A stretch of DNA of 64,000 nucleotides from Aliikangiella coralliicola (lineage in GTDB: Bacteria > Pseudomonadota > Gammaproteobacteria > Enterobacterales > Kangiellaceae): assembly GCF_007004725.1 (NCBI RefSeq), contig NZ_ML660162.1, positions 620,001 to 684,000 on the forward strand, given 5' to 3'. The position numbers were made by a program, and so were the translations under genes. Every line of letters begins with the position of its first letter. The stretch's first letter is position 1. The notes beneath the pieces were generated by a model. The model made no database searches. It saw only the letters and a program-made list of their open reading frames with translations, and was not told the origin of the DNA. Shown piece after piece: positions 1 to 10,133 of the stretch.

Positions 1-215
1 TCCCATTTTTTTAGTTTTTTAATTTTGATCTTGTCGTCTATTTCTTCCAATCCTGTCAGACAATTTTATTTTTTTGATTTGTCTTTTTTAGAGAAAATTC
101 ACAATAGTAAAACTGTATTTGAGAACTCCTGCACAGTAATTTCAAAAAATGTTTTTTGAAAAAAACGAACTCCAATTGATCAAAAAATTAAAAGTAAATT
201 CAATAAAGTATTGCG

Positions 216-243
216 TTGACTCACTAAAAAATTACTTTATACT
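216..243 (+). promoter_or_regulatory. sigma-70 promoter of the TonB receptor gene
   Basis: TTGACT (216-221) and TATACT (238-243) are separated by 16 bp, a near-consensus sigma-70 promoter. It lies about 45 bp before the receptor ATG, which also has a TGGAG ribosome site at 274-278. The T-rich stretch before it (1-148) shows no gene. Confidence 0.65.
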
Positions 244-287
244 CCTGCCCGATTTTTTAGTCTTACCAATCAATGGAGTAATATCAA

Positions 288-2747
288 ATGCGAAAGTTTC
301 ATCCTGTTTCTTTCGCTGTGTCAGTCTGTATTTCGGCAACCAGTTTTTCAACGTATGCCGAAATGACGCAGGACGACCAGCAAAAAATTATTATCACCGG
401 TTCTCATGTAAAACGCATCGATAACGAATCATCTTCCCCTCTCGTAATAATCAGTAAAGACGAAATTGCCCGTTCAGGAGCCACTACCCTGGCTGATTTA
501 TTACAGACAACTGTTTATAGCAATGGCGCATCTTTAAACAATCAACAAACAGGTGGCTTCACACCTGGAGCCGCTAGCTATAATTTGAGAGGTTTACGAA
601 CAGACAGAACTTTGGTGTTAGTTGATGGACGACGATTGCCAAGTTACCCATTTGGCCAAGATGGAAATATTGCATTTGTTGACCTTAATATCATTCCATT
701 GGCAGAAGTTGAAAGCGTCGAAATTTTAAAAGATGGCGCTTCAGCTGTCTATGGTTCAGATGCGATCTCTGGGGTTGTTAACGTGATCACAAAACGTGAA
801 CATAAAGGTAGTGAGATCGCTGTAAAAACGACTCAGTCAGATTCCAATTATAACGGTAACTTTATTTCTTATCTTGGCGGTTTTTCAGGCGACTCTAACG
901 ATTTGATTGTGATCGCAGAATTACAAGATTACCAGGCGTTGCTTGGTGAAGATCTAGATGAAAGCTCGCGGTTACAATTGGGCGACCTAAGCTCATTTAG
1001 TTTTCCCGGAACCTATATTACTTCAGACGCCAACTCTAATTTATTGGCGACCGCCGCTGAAAACTGCGAGAGAACAGAAAACGCAGCAGGTTTCCTCAAT
1101 AATGTTCAAGGTCAGGTTTGTGTCAACGACTGGGCGAAATTGCGCCAACTTATTCCAGAAAATCAAAGGGCCTCTGTTTCAGTAAAATGGAATCAATATT
1201 TTGGTGATAGTACTTTTTATGCAGGTATTAGCGCTAACCAGATTGAAACAAGTTCTGATGTACCTTTTGGTTTGGTTGGAGGTGACTTTTTTATCGCCGC
1301 TAACTCTGCTATTAACCCTCTGACCGAAGATATGTTTTATCGCCGAGGTTTTTCTGAGCTAGGGCTTCAGACAATTGAAACAGAGTCGCGTAATTATCGT
1401 TTTGTGGCAGGTATCGAAGGTTTTATTTCCGACTTCGATTATGATGTAGCGTTAAGTCACGGTTTGACAGAGGTCAAAGAAGTTTATTCTAAAGGCTGGA
1501 TGAGTGTGACCGATCGTGATGCGCTATTCGCTGCGGTTAATAACGGAGAAATTAATCCATTTAATCCACTATCGCAGCAGCAAATTGATAACTATACGTC
1601 TCAATTTAATCACGACGGACGAAGCTATCATTCATCGGTATCGGGCAATCTATCTGGAGAACTTGCGGAGTTGGAGAGTGGTACACTTTATTTCGCTTCG
1701 GGTATTGAATTCAGACGAGAGTTTATTCGTGACTCTTCTGACCAGGCGATAATTGACGGAAATGTTGTTGGTCTTGGTAATTCGTCGGCCAGGGGTGATA
1801 GAGATATTTCCGCATTGTTTGCCGAGTTTATTATTCCTGCAACTGAGGAACTAGAACTTAACCTGGCGGTGCGTTATGACGACTATAGTGACTTTGGCTC
1901 CAGCGTTAACCCTAAAGTATCTTTTAGTTATGCACCTAATGAAACTCTGTTGGTAAGAGCTTCATGGGGAACTGGTTTCCGCGCGCCTAATCTGTTTGAA
2001 CTACATACCGATCAGGTATCTGGCTCTGCAGGCACTATTCCATTTGTCACTCAGGGGAATCCTGACCTTGATGCTGAAACTTCCGAGAGTTTTAATTTAG
2101 GTATAGTGTTTGATATCGATGAGCGCTTTATGGCGTCATTCGATTTATGGCAGATTGATGTTGAAGATATCATTACCAATCTTGGTGTTAACACGATATT
2201 AAATGCCGTTGATGAGTCGGGCAACTTGATCTATGAAAACTTGATCACCTTTAACCCGGATAACTCAATCGCCTTTGTTACGGATCCCTTTCTAAATATT
2301 GATAGCCAGAAAGCCCAGGGCATTGATATTACATCGCGACTGAGTTTAAGCCAGTCGGTTGAATTACAAATGAGCGTTACCCACTTATTAAAATTACAAC
2401 AGGATAACAAAGCACTGAATAGTCGAACAGAATTAGACGGTGAATACTTATTTCCAGAAAACCGGTTTAATGCAAGTTTGATCTGGGATCAAGGTGATTT
2501 CGAGCACGTATTGTCGGCTTACTATACCGGTTCGCATGGAACTGAAACTACTGAGGTTGAAGATTTCACTAAGCTGGACTATCGATTGAATTACCAGTAC
2601 CACGAACATGCCTTCACATTGATGGTTTCAAACCTGGCTGACGAAGAGCCACCGGTTAGTGGATTTGGTCAATGGCCTTATTTTGAGCAAAGAATGTATT
2701 CTCCACTCGGTAGAACTTATTCGTTGCAATGGACTTATGCTTTTTAG
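288..2747 (+). CDS. TonB-dependent outer-membrane receptor
   Basis: This 819-aa outer-membrane protein should import a scarce ligand using energy from TonB/ExbBD. A signal peptide covers about residues 1-24, with likely cleavage after TYA. The plug domain follows (about 40-165): it starts with IITGSHVKR and contains LRGLRTDRTLVLVDGRR and ILKDGASAVYGSDAISGVVNVITK, both typical of this superfamily. The remainder is a 22-strand-type barrel with the late motif RASWGTGFRAPNLFELH and a terminal aromatic residue (YAF), the Bam recognition signature. The length is normal. It is monocistronic: its own promoter lies upstream and a terminator downstream, and the next genes run the other way. The ligand cannot be read from sequence. 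The subgroup resembles receptors linked to peptides or glycans in Alteromonadales and Xanthomonadales rather than clear siderophore receptors, and no Fur box is visible upstream. Confidence 0.93.
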   Translation: MRKFHPVSFAVSVCISATSFSTYAEMTQDDQQKIIITGSHVKRIDNESSSPLVIISKDEIARSGATTLADLLQTTVYSNGASLNNQQTGGFTPGAASYNLRGLRTDRTLVLVDGRRLPSYPFGQDGNIAFVDLNIIPLAEVESVEILKDGASAVYGSDAISGVVNVITKREHKGSEIAVKTTQSDSNYNGNFISYLGGFSGDSNDLIVIAELQDYQALLGEDLDESSRLQLGDLSSFSFPGTYITSDANSNLLATAAENCERTENAAGFLNNVQGQVCVNDWAKLRQLIPENQRASVSVKWNQYFGDSTFYAGISANQIETSSDVPFGLVGGDFFIAANSAINPLTEDMFYRRGFSELGLQTIETESRNYRFVAGIEGFISDFDYDVALSHGLTEVKEVYSKGWMSVTDRDALFAAVNNGEINPFNPLSQQQIDNYTSQFNHDGRSYHSSVSGNLSGELAELESGTLYFASGIEFRREFIRDSSDQAIIDGNVVGLGNSSARGDRDISALFAEFIIPATEELELNLAVRYDDYSDFGSSVNPKVSFSYAPNETLLVRASWGTGFRAPNLFELHTDQVSGSAGTIPFVTQGNPDLDAETSESFNLGIVFDIDERFMASFDLWQIDVEDIITNLGVNTILNAVDESGNLIYENLITFNPDNSIAFVTDPFLNIDSQKAQGIDITSRLSLSQSVELQMSVTHLLKLQQDNKALNSRTELDGEYLFPENRFNASLIWDQGDFEHVLSAYYTGSHGTETTEVEDFTKLDYRLNYQYHEHAFTLMVSNLADEEPPVSGFGQWPYFEQRMYSPLGRTYSLQWTYAF

Positions 2748-2781
2748 GCTAACCTGATACTTGATTGAACTATTGATTTAT

Positions 2782-2808
2782 TCGGCCGGCATTATGTCGG
2801 CCGATTTT
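2782..2808 (+). terminator. Rho-independent terminator after TonB receptor
   Basis: A 7-bp stem TCGGCCG/CGGCCGA with a 9-nt loop is followed by ATTTTAGTTTT. It lies 35 bp after the receptor stop and can also serve the convergent LytTR gene weakly. Confidence 0.7.
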
Positions 2809-2854
2809 AGTTTTAGGGAGAGCTTTGTTACTGAGACAGAAGTGAGAAATTTTG

Positions 2855-3628
2855 CTATTCAATGCCAAGGCGACAAAGAAGTCTTTCTTTATAGCTTTGA
2901 CTTACACTAACTTGTTCTCCCGTTTTTAACACGACAGCATATTGTCCATCGGCAAGCGTCAAAAATTCATTTACTTGGGAAATTCTGATCATCGCCGTTC
3001 GATGTATTCGAAAAAAATCCTCTGTTGTTAAGTGTTTTTCCAGATAACTCAAACTTACCCGGTGTAAAATAATTTGATCATCCAGGTGTAGCTCAACATA
3101 GTTTCCGGCAGTTGATAACCAATTTATTTTTTCGATAGCAATCAACTGAATCCTACCAACGGATCGTACGATGAGCGTTTCCAATTTCTCATTTGGTTGA
3201 GCTGATACTTGTTTGAGTTGATTAACTTGTTCTTGTTGATCATGGTTGTTGATCAATAGCTTTTCTACCCTGTCGATAGTTTTGGCAAAGCGTTCGTCGT
3301 CGAAGGGTTTTAAGAGATAATCAAGTGCACACAATTCGAATGCATCAACCGCGTGCACATCGAAGGCAGTTACAAATACAATTAAGGGCGGCTTGTTTAG
3401 TTGTTGAAGTTGTTCACAAACGCTTAAACCATCTAGTCCCGGCATTTTAATATCGAGAAAAACCACATCAGGATCTTGTTGTTTGACAGAGTCTAATACC
3501 TGGTCGCCGCGGCTACATTGACCGCAAATCGACCAATCACTAAATTCCATCAGTGAATATTCAATGTTCGCTCTGGCTAAGCTCTCATCATCGACAATTA
3601 GTGCTTTATATTTTTGTTGCTCTGCCAT
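2855..3628 (-). CDS. LytTR-family response regulator
   Basis: A 257-aa DNA-binding response regulator of the LytR/AlgR type. The receiver domain (about 7-125) has the acidic pair in IVDDES, the phospho-acceptor Asp59 in VVFLDIKMPGLDG and Lys in YLLKPFDD. A Gln-rich linker leads to a LytTR domain (about 152-255) with LIVRSVGRIQLI, FFRIHRTAMI and the closing QSYKERL segment. This domain inserts beta-strands into DNA instead of using a helix-turn-helix. The gene lies 75 bp after its cognate membrane kinase on the same strand, so the two form one operon. Target genes are unknown; the convergent TonB receptor is the nearest neighbour but has no visible regulatory link. Confidence 0.92.
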   Translation of the reverse strand: MAEQQKYKALIVDDESLARANIEYSLMEFSDWSICGQCSRGDQVLDSVKQQDPDVVFLDIKMPGLDGLSVCEQLQQLNKPPLIVFVTAFDVHAVDAFELCALDYLLKPFDDERFAKTIDRVEKLLINNHDQQEQVNQLKQVSAQPNEKLETLIVRSVGRIQLIAIEKINWLSTAGNYVELHLDDQIILHRVSLSYLEKHLTTEDFFRIHRTAMIRISQVNEFLTLADGQYAVVLKTGEQVSVSQSYKERLLCRLGIE

Positions 3629-3703
3629 TTTTCTGGTGGTGTTGAATGTGTAATTATGTCATTGAAAAAGTGATTAGTTTAATCAAAACACTTCTATTTA
3701 TTG

Positions 3704-4810
3704 CTAGTCATCTTTGGCGAAAGCCGGTACAACTATTTCTACAGTATAGTGCTGAGAGGTCTCAAAGGTATTAAATTCAATTGTGTCACGGTACAAAATT
3801 TCCAGGCGCGATTTTAAGTTAGAGAGCCCTATACCCAGGCCCCGTGTTTTAGTTTGTGTTCGTTGGTGAGTGTTTTGAATAAATAAAGTCAGTGAGTTAT
3901 TTAAATCGCTAATTTTGATGATGAGATCCATCGAATCGCCGCACCGCTCTAAACCGTGCTTAATCGCATTTTCGACAAAAATTTGTAACAAAAATGGTGG
4001 GCATTCTTGATTGTGGGAAGTTCTTTTGTCGATAAATTCCACTGACAGTTTATCGTCAAACCGCAATGATTGAAGCGATAAATAATCTTGAACAAAGTCG
4101 ATCTCATTGTCGATTGGAACAAACTTATGGCTGCTTGCTTCCACTGCGTAGCGCAGCAAGTCACTCAATTGTTTTATGGCTGTCAACGCTTGTTTTTTCT
4201 CGGTGATCCTGACCAGGCTAGCGATTGAATTGAGTGAGTTAAATAAGAAATGGGGCTCCAACTGAGTTTGCAGCGACTTCATTCTTAGCTCGCTGAGTTG
4301 AAGTTCCAACTCAACATTTGCCTGCTTTATTTTTAACGCTTCCAGTTTATTGGCATCATATCTCTGGTAGTAAATGAGCGAGAGACAAGCCCCCATCACC
4401 GCACAAAATAACATCAGACAATAGACCCAGTAAAAAATCGGCAGATGAACCACAATATCGAGCATCGATCGATCACTGATGTCTCTTATCACCATAAAAG
4501 ATTTAGTTTCAAAAAACGCGACAAGTGGGGCCCAGGCAATGAGTAAAAATAAAGAGGTTTTTAAAATTGATAGTCGCTTAAGTTTTTGTTGCTTTTGAAG
4601 TACCCAATAAAAAAATGGTGTAACAAACATCCAGGGTATAAAGCTGATCAGATAGCCTGTTGTTCTTAGAGAATAGTTAAATTCGTGGCCTGCTCGTTCC
4701 GAATCAATAATTGACGCAGATAAACTAATGGTGATGAATGCGGCCCAAATAATGAAGTTGGCAATCAGGGCCTTGGAATTAAAACTCGACAATTTCATGT
4801 TTCGAAGCAT
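3704..4810 (-). CDS. LytS/AlgZ-type membrane sensor histidine kinase
   Basis: A 368-aa kinase of the His_kinase (PF06580) family, partner of the downstream LytTR regulator. The N-terminal half carries four hydrophobic membrane segments (about 14-30, 48-70, 84-102 and 120-147) with no obvious periplasmic sensor domain. A short coiled coil (about 150-180) precedes the phospho-acceptor block LQTQLEPHFLFNSLNSI. The ATPase part shows FVENAIKHGLE (N box) and the glycine-rich GLGIGLSNLKSRLEILY. The first ATG is preceded by GGGAA; a second in-frame ATG four codons on is equally possible. The signal sensed is unknown, and kinases of this architecture often sense membrane state or small hydrophobic ligands. 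Confidence 0.9.
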   Translation of the reverse strand: MLRNMKLSSFNSKALIANFIIWAAFITISLSASIIDSERAGHEFNYSLRTTGYLISFIPWMFVTPFFYWVLQKQQKLKRLSILKTSLFLLIAWAPLVAFFETKSFMVIRDISDRSMLDIVVHLPIFYWVYCLMLFCAVMGACLSLIYYQRYDANKLEALKIKQANVELELQLSELRMKSLQTQLEPHFLFNSLNSIASLVRITEKKQALTAIKQLSDLLRYAVEASSHKFVPIDNEIDFVQDYLSLQSLRFDDKLSVEFIDKRTSHNQECPPFLLQIFVENAIKHGLERCGDSMDLIIKISDLNNSLTLFIQNTHQRTQTKTRGLGIGLSNLKSRLEILYRDTIEFNTFETSQHYTVEIVVPAFAKDD

Positions 4811-4996
4811 AGCTAATTCCCGTCTGAGTTAAAAGCTAACTCAGCCCAGCAGAGCGGTATTTGAAACAACTCAACTGTTTTACCCGACAGATCCTGCTCT
4901 TTTCCCTACTTTTCGGAACGCCTTAGAGGTTTTATTTGCCTGTCAATGTGAGTAAAATAGGTCTCTTACCTAATAACTACGGATCAATACAATAGA

Positions 4997-6373
4997 ATGG
5001 ATATCCAGGTCATAATTCTTGCTGCCGGAAAAGGTAGCCGAATGAAGTCACGACTACCTAAAGTTTTGCATCAAATAGCCGGTAAATCACTGGTACAACA
5101 CGTTATTGATAGCTGTCGCTCTATGGGGGCAAACCACTGCCACCTGGTTGTCGGTCACGGTGCTGAAGCGGTTAAACAAGCAGTTGATGGTGGTCGGGTA
5201 GAACTCTCTTTTGTTGAACAAAAACAACAGCTTGGAACCGGTCATGCGGTTAAGGTTGCCCTTGATGGCTTAAAACCCGATACACCGACTTTAATCTTAT
5301 ATGGCGATGTTCCGCTCATTCACCATGATACATTGTCAGAATTGGTCGCTATCCATGAGTCAGATAAATCTGGAATCGCGTTAATGACCTGTTTTCTGGA
5401 TGATCCCACTGGCTATGGTCGAATTACTCGAGACGCTGATGATCGAGTAACCGGAATTGTTGAGCATAAAGATGCTAGCGATGAGCAAAAGAAAATCAAT
5501 GAAATCAATACTGGCATTCTTTGCTGTAATTCGAATCAGTTAACGACATGGATCAATCAGCTAAACAATGATAATGCGCAAGGCGAGTACTATCTCACTG
5601 ATATTATCGCTATGGCCGTCGCTGAAGGTAATCAGGTGACAGCTATGCAACCTAAGCAGCTGTTTGAAGTGGAAGGGATTAACACGCTACGCCAATTGGC
5701 TGAATTAGAACGAGTATGGCAGTTAGAAATGGCTAAGCAACTGATGGGTGGCGGCGTGACTTTTCTTGACCCCACTCGGTTTGATTTACGCGGTACCCTG
5801 ACTTGTGAGTCAGACGTGGTTATCGATATTAATTGTATTATTGAAGGCCGGGTCTGCCTACATGAAGGGGCTCGAATTGGACCCAACGTAGTTCTGAAAG
5901 ATTGTGTAATTGGTGCGGGCAGCGTCATTAAAGCGAACAGTGTGATTGAAGATAGCACGGTTGACCAAGGGTGTAGCGTCGGTCCATTCGCCAGACTTCG
6001 TCCCGGGACTCATTTACGTGATGACTCTCATGTTGGCAACTTTGTCGAAATTAAGAAGTCAACTATTGGCGAAGGATCTAAAGCAGGACACCTGGCGTAT
6101 ATCGGCGACAGCGAAGTTGGCCGACAGGTAAACATAGGTGCGGGAACTATTACCTGCAACTATGATGGTGCAAACAAACATAAAACAATAATCGAAGATG
6201 GAGCCTTTATCGGCTCTGACACACAACTTGTTGCACCGGTGAGAATTGGCAAAAATGTTACTGTTGGCGCGGGCACGACCGTCACCAGTGATGTTGAAGA
6301 TAATGCTCTTTGTACCAGAAGAGTTAAGCAGAAAAATATTACTGGTTGGAAACGACCAACCAAACAAAAATAA
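4997..6373 (+). CDS. glmU: Bifunctional GlmU: GlcN-1-P acetyltransferase / GlcNAc-1-P uridyltransferase
   Basis: This cytoplasmic enzyme makes UDP-GlcNAc for peptidoglycan and lipopolysaccharide in two steps: acetylation of glucosamine-1-phosphate, then uridylyl transfer. The N-terminal pyrophosphorylase domain has the nucleotide loop [26 protein letters not shown] and YGDVPL. The C-terminal part is a left-handed beta-helix of hexapeptide repeats (about 250-440) with [19 protein letters not shown] and [18 protein letters not shown]. At 458 aa it matches the E. coli length (456). glmS follows after 20 bp, so the two consecutive sugar-nucleotide steps are likely one operon. Confidence 0.98.
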   Translation: MDIQVIILAAGKGSRMKSRLPKVLHQIAGKSLVQHVIDSCRSMGANHCHLVVGHGAEAVKQAVDGGRVELSFVEQKQQLGTGHAVKVALDGLKPDTPTLILYGDVPLIHHDTLSELVAIHESDKSGIALMTCFLDDPTGYGRITRDADDRVTGIVEHKDASDEQKKINEINTGILCCNSNQLTTWINQLNNDNAQGEYYLTDIIAMAVAEGNQVTAMQPKQLFEVEGINTLRQLAELERVWQLEMAKQLMGGGVTFLDPTRFDLRGTLTCESDVVIDINCIIEGRVCLHEGARIGPNVVLKDCVIGAGSVIKANSVIEDSTVDQGCSVGPFARLRPGTHLRDDSHVGNFVEIKKSTIGEGSKAGHLAYIGDSEVGRQVNIGAGTITCNYDGANKHKTIIEDGAFIGSDTQLVAPVRIGKNVTVGAGTTVTSDVEDNALCTRRVKQKNITGWKRPTKQK

Positions 6374-6393
6374 TTCGAGGGAGATCCAATTAC

Positions 6394-8226
6394 ATGTGTG
6401 GAATAGTCGGCGCAGTCGCGCAAAGAGATATAGCCGAAATATTAGTTGAAGGGCTTAGGCGATTAGAATATCGAGGTTATGATTCTGCTGGATTAGCAGT
6501 TATTTCTAACAATCAAATTGCGCGAGTCAGACGAGTCGGAAAAGTCTCTGAATTACAAAAAGCACTTGATGAGGAGCCAGTCGATGGTAGCAGTGGTATT
6601 GCCCACACCCGATGGGCTACCCATGGAGAGCCAACTGAATCTAATGCACACCCCCACTTTTCGAATGAGCGTATTGCTGTTGTTCACAACGGTATTATTG
6701 AAAATTACGAAAACCTGAGAAGCGAATTGAAATCACAAGGTTATGTTTTTGCTTCTGATACCGATACCGAAGTAATGGCTCACTTAATCGAAAGGGAGCG
6801 CCAATCAAGCGATTCATTGTTAGATGCTGTGCTTAAAGCGACTAAATTGTTAGAAGGCGCGTATGGTACTGTTGTGATGGAGCTGGACAGCCCGGATAAG
6901 TTAGTGGTTGCTCGTTCAGGCAGTCCGCTAGTGGTTGGTAAGGGGATCGGTGAAATGTTTATTGCCTCTGATCAACTGGCGTTATTACCTGTTACGCGAC
7001 AGTTTATGTTCCTTGAAGAAGGCGAAGTTGCGGAAATTAGTCGTCGTAGCGTTAAAATCCTTGCACCATCTGGTGAAGAGGTTAAAAGAGAGTTTGAAGA
7101 GTCCAGCGTTCAACACGACGCGGGCGATAAGGGCCAATTCCGTCATTTCATGATGAAAGAGATTTTCGAGCAGCCTAGTTCGATCAGCAGCACATTGGAA
7201 GGAAGACTGGCGAATGATTCCGTTATCGTGGAATCGTTCGGAAATAAAGCGCCTGAATTGTTAGCGAACGCTGAGGCGGTACAGGTCGTTGCTTGTGGAA
7301 CCAGTTATCATGCCGCCATGGTCGCCAAATATTGGATTGAGTCGATGGTTGGTATCCCTTGCCAGGTAGAAATTGCCAGCGAGTACCGGTATCGAAAAAC
7401 GGTTGCAGTCCCTAATTCATTGTTTATCAGCATTTCTCAGTCTGGCGAAACAGCCGATACATTGGCTGCTTTACGCATTGCGAAAGAGCAAGGGTTTATG
7501 GCGAGTCTGGCGATATGCAATGTTCCTGGCTCTTCGTTGGTTCGTGAGTCGGATATGGCATTTATGACTCGCGCTGGTGCAGAAATCGGTGTGGCTTCAA
7601 CCAAAGCCTTTACCACGCAGTTAACTGGATTGCTGATGTTAGCGACGGCAATGTCACAAACCAGACAAACCATGACTGAAGCCGAAATTGCTTCTATTGT
7701 TGAGCAACTACGCCAATTACCGGCGGAAATTAACGAAGCGTTGACGATGGATCAATTGATTGAGCAGGTTGCTGAAGAGTTTACCGAAAAAGATCATTGT
7801 TTATTCCTTGGGCGCGGGGAGCAGTACCCGATTGCGATGGAAGGTGCGTTGAAGCTAAAAGAAATTTCCTACATCCACGCTGAAGCCTATGCTGCGGGGG
7901 AACTTAAACACGGTCCGTTGGCGCTTATTGACCAAGATATGCCGGTTGTTGTGGTCGCGCCAAATAATGAACTAATCGAAAAGTTAAAGTCAAATATGGA
8001 AGAAGTTCGCGCTCGCGGCGGTCAATTATATGTGTTTGCCGATGAAGCTTGTGAAATTAGTGAAAATAGCGGTATTAAATTAATTCACTGTTCAGCGAAG
8101 GGAAGCTATATTGCACCTATTATTTTTACGGTGCCGCTGCAACTGTTGTCTTACCACGTTGCGGTTATCCGTGGTACAGACGTTGACCAGCCTAGAAACC
8201 TGGCTAAGTCAGTAACTGTTGAATAG
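6394..8226 (+). CDS. glmS: Glutamine-fructose-6-phosphate aminotransferase GlmS
   Basis: GlmS converts fructose-6-P and glutamine to glucosamine-6-P, the entry step of amino-sugar synthesis. I place the start at the ATG giving MCGIVGAV, because the Cys directly after Met is the N-terminal nucleophile of the glutaminase domain once Met is removed. A GAGGGAGA ribosome site is just upstream, and in-frame codons before it would bury the nucleophile. The class II amidotransferase domain (about 1-240) has HTRWATHG and HNGIIENY. Two SIS sugar isomerase domains follow ([59 protein letters not shown]), ending in the typical [13 protein letters not shown]. 610 aa is normal. I saw no glmS ribozyme, as expected outside Firmicutes. 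Confidence 0.98.
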   Translation: MCGIVGAVAQRDIAEILVEGLRRLEYRGYDSAGLAVISNNQIARVRRVGKVSELQKALDEEPVDGSSGIAHTRWATHGEPTESNAHPHFSNERIAVVHNGIIENYENLRSELKSQGYVFASDTDTEVMAHLIERERQSSDSLLDAVLKATKLLEGAYGTVVMELDSPDKLVVARSGSPLVVGKGIGEMFIASDQLALLPVTRQFMFLEEGEVAEISRRSVKILAPSGEEVKREFEESSVQHDAGDKGQFRHFMMKEIFEQPSSISSTLEGRLANDSVIVESFGNKAPELLANAEAVQVVACGTSYHAAMVAKYWIESMVGIPCQVEIASEYRYRKTVAVPNSLFISISQSGETADTLAALRIAKEQGFMASLAICNVPGSSLVRESDMAFMTRAGAEIGVASTKAFTTQLTGLLMLATAMSQTRQTMTEAEIASIVEQLRQLPAEINEALTMDQLIEQVAEEFTEKDHCLFLGRGEQYPIAMEGALKLKEISYIHAEAYAAGELKHGPLALIDQDMPVVVVAPNNELIEKLKSNMEEVRARGGQLYVFADEACEISENSGIKLIHCSAKGSYIAPIIFTVPLQLLSYHVAVIRGTDVDQPRNLAKSVTVE

Positions 8227-8323
8227 TTATTTTTCGAAAAGCTGCTTATCAATCGATGGGCGGCTTATTAAAGCCACTGGCTGTTTTAAAGTATAAGATA
8301 AGATTTTTGACCAAGAGGGTATT

Positions 8324-8953
8324 ATGAAAAAACTGAAGAAGTTATTCGCGATTGGGGTTGCGGTTATCGCCTCTGCTTCGTGGAATGTTGCTGCTAACTC
8401 ATTCGAAGCTGGCAAAGACTATGAGATCGTAGGGCCTCAAATCCAGACAGAGCCGGTTGTAGAAGAGTTTTTTAATTATGCTTGTGGTGCATGTTATGGC
8501 GCGGAACAATTTGCCACTAATCTGAAAAAAAATAATCCCGGACTGAAATTTAGAGCTGTGCCGGTGGAATTACGCCCAGCATGGAAAATATACGTTAAAG
8601 CTTATTTTATTGGTGAAAAGTTGGGCGTGTTAGAGAAAAGCCATGGCAAAATTTTTCATCGGCTTCACGTTGAAAAGAAGTTTTTTAAAGGGGAAGACGA
8701 CATGAAAGAGTTTTTCCTATCTTTGGGCGTCGAATCAGATGCTTATGATAAGGTGGCAAAATCTTACTGGTTGAAAACTCAGATGCGTCTAGCAAAACAA
8801 TATTCTTTCAAGAATAAAGTGGCAAGCACACCGGTTTTCCTGGTTAATAAACGCTATAAACTTAATAGTGCCGGACTTGGCTCTTATCAGCGTATGGAAG
8901 AGGCAGTGAAAGAACTGTCCGGGCTAAACAAATCGCAGGCTCCAGCTCAGTAA
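8324..8953 (+). CDS. dsbA: DsbA-family periplasmic thiol:disulfide oxidoreductase with CGAC active site
   Basis: A 209-aa periplasmic thioredoxin-fold protein that should introduce or shuffle disulfides in exported proteins. The signal peptide is about residues 1-24 (KKLKKLFAIGVAVIASASWNVAA). The active site is Cys54-Gly-Ala-Cys57 inside VEEFFNYACGACYGAEQF, and the cis-Pro loop is STPVFLVN (about 166-173). Length and the YEIVGPQ...VEEFF layout fit DsbA. The classical dipeptide is CPHC; CGAC lacks the His that destabilises the disulfide in E. coli DsbA, so redox potential or partner choice may differ. The gene is monocistronic, with a strong terminator 14 bp after the stop. A DsbA-like paralogue rather than the main oxidase remains possible. 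Confidence 0.85.
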   Translation: MKKLKKLFAIGVAVIASASWNVAANSFEAGKDYEIVGPQIQTEPVVEEFFNYACGACYGAEQFATNLKKNNPGLKFRAVPVELRPAWKIYVKAYFIGEKLGVLEKSHGKIFHRLHVEKKFFKGEDDMKEFFLSLGVESDAYDKVAKSYWLKTQMRLAKQYSFKNKVASTPVFLVNKRYKLNSAGLGSYQRMEEAVKELSGLNKSQAPAQ

Positions 8954-8966
8954 TCAAACTCATAAA

Positions 8967-8995
8967 AGAGCGTGTTTATCTCAGAAACACGCTCT
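8967..8995 (+). terminator. Terminator after dsbA
   Basis: An 11-bp perfect stem AGAGCGTGTTT/AAACACGCTCT with a 7-nt loop lies just after the dsbA stop and is followed by a pyrimidine-rich CTTCTTCTCC stretch. Confidence 0.75.
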
Positions 8996-9128
8996 CTTCT
9001 TCTCCTCTGAAATAGTTTCTTACATCCTTCGCTACACAAATCCCGACTTTATCGCTATTTTAGACGACTCAATGGTTAGCGTGCAGAAATAGCTGGCGTT
9101 ATAGACCATCGTTTACGGGAGGATTTCA

Positions 9129-9920
9129 ATGAAGAAAATATTATTGACCGCAATGATTTTGGGGGCGAGCGGTATTGCCAATGCGGATTCAAATGTTTGT
9201 GAATTTTCAACGGATTTTAATATTAATATTGACGAAGACAGAGTTGTTTTTGATAAAAATAGCGGCGACGCAATAGAATTTAAAGGCGACAAGCTATTTA
9301 TCAATGGCGAAGCCGCAAAATTAACCGCGAAACAAAAACGCGCGAGTGAAAAACTGCAAGCTGGTGCCAGAGCAATGGTGCCAAAAATTGCAGAAATAGC
9401 GGTGGAAGGTGCTGAGCTAGGTATCAAAGCGACAACTATCGCGCTTACTGCACTGGTAGGAGATGATCAAGGTGTTCACAGTGATCTAATTCAGCCAATC
9501 GAAGCGATTAGCAACAAAATAAAGCAAAATATTAGTGCGACAAGCTTGAATACACAGGCATTGGAAGCCTCCTTTGAGAATGCATTTGACGAAGAATTTG
9601 AGAAATTGATCGAGGTTGCCGCGACCAAGTATGCCGGAAAAATAGCAGGAAGCGTGCTGACTGCGGTGTTTTCGGGTGACCAGGAGGAGTTAAAAGATTT
9701 CGAATTTAGAATGGAGAATATGGAGCGCCAAATGGAGGAGTATGTTGAAGCTAATGCCACAGAAATCGAAGTAAAAGCTGAAGCGTTATGCGCAAATGTA
9801 GAGGCTTTGGACAAGTTTGATACCGTGCTTGAAGCTGTGGATGGATATCCTGAAGGCGGTTTGCTTCATAAAGGCGATAAAGACGGGTTTAAATTTAGTG
9901 GTATCACGTTTAACCGTTAG
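9129..9920 (+). CDS. DUF2884 (YggN-like) periplasmic protein
   Basis: A 263-aa exported protein with a signal peptide (residues about 1-19, MKKILLTAMILGASGIANA). It shows the DUF2884/YggN pattern: a Cys soon after the signal (VCEFSTDF), a strand pair ending in LFINGEAAKLT, then a long helical region with ARAMVPKIAEIAVEGAELGIKATTIAL and a second Cys near the C terminus (ALCANVEALD). The middle is very Ala/Glu/Lys-rich and likely coiled coil. The function of this family is not established. A GGGAGG ribosome site precedes the ATG by 6 nt. It stands alone between two terminators. Confidence 0.75.
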   Translation: MKKILLTAMILGASGIANADSNVCEFSTDFNINIDEDRVVFDKNSGDAIEFKGDKLFINGEAAKLTAKQKRASEKLQAGARAMVPKIAEIAVEGAELGIKATTIALTALVGDDQGVHSDLIQPIEAISNKIKQNISATSLNTQALEASFENAFDEEFEKLIEVAATKYAGKIAGSVLTAVFSGDQEELKDFEFRMENMERQMEEYVEANATEIEVKAEALCANVEALDKFDTVLEAVDGYPEGGLLHKGDKDGFKFSGITFNR

Positions 9921-9997
9921 TTAATCAAATTGATAGATATCTCCGCTCTTTTCAATTGAGCTGTGTCAGCAATCGCTTAACTTTCATCAAGTTCAAG

Positions 9998-10025
9998 AAA
10001 AGCACAATCTTCTGATTGTGCTTTT
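9998..10025 (+). terminator. Terminator after DUF2884 gene
   Basis: A 12-bp perfect stem AAAAGCACAATC/GATTGTGCTTTT with a TTCT loop and a flanking T-run makes an excellent intrinsic terminator. It can act on both strands because of the A-tract on its left side. Confidence 0.85.
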
Positions 10026-10133
10026 TGCTGATTGTCAAGGCAACTAAAATACCAATCTACTTTTCTCACAGCCGTTTTTTGATTATTATCCGGTTCTTTT
10101 TTAAGCAACACTTTCAAGCGGAGTTTAGCGATT

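Noticed and set aside
149-424. 91-codon frame before and across the TonB receptor start
   Set aside because: It overlaps the receptor signal peptide in another frame, and contains its promoter.
8227-8415. Antisense small frame over the dsbA start
   Set aside because: Shadow of dsbA; no promoter or ribosome site on that strand.
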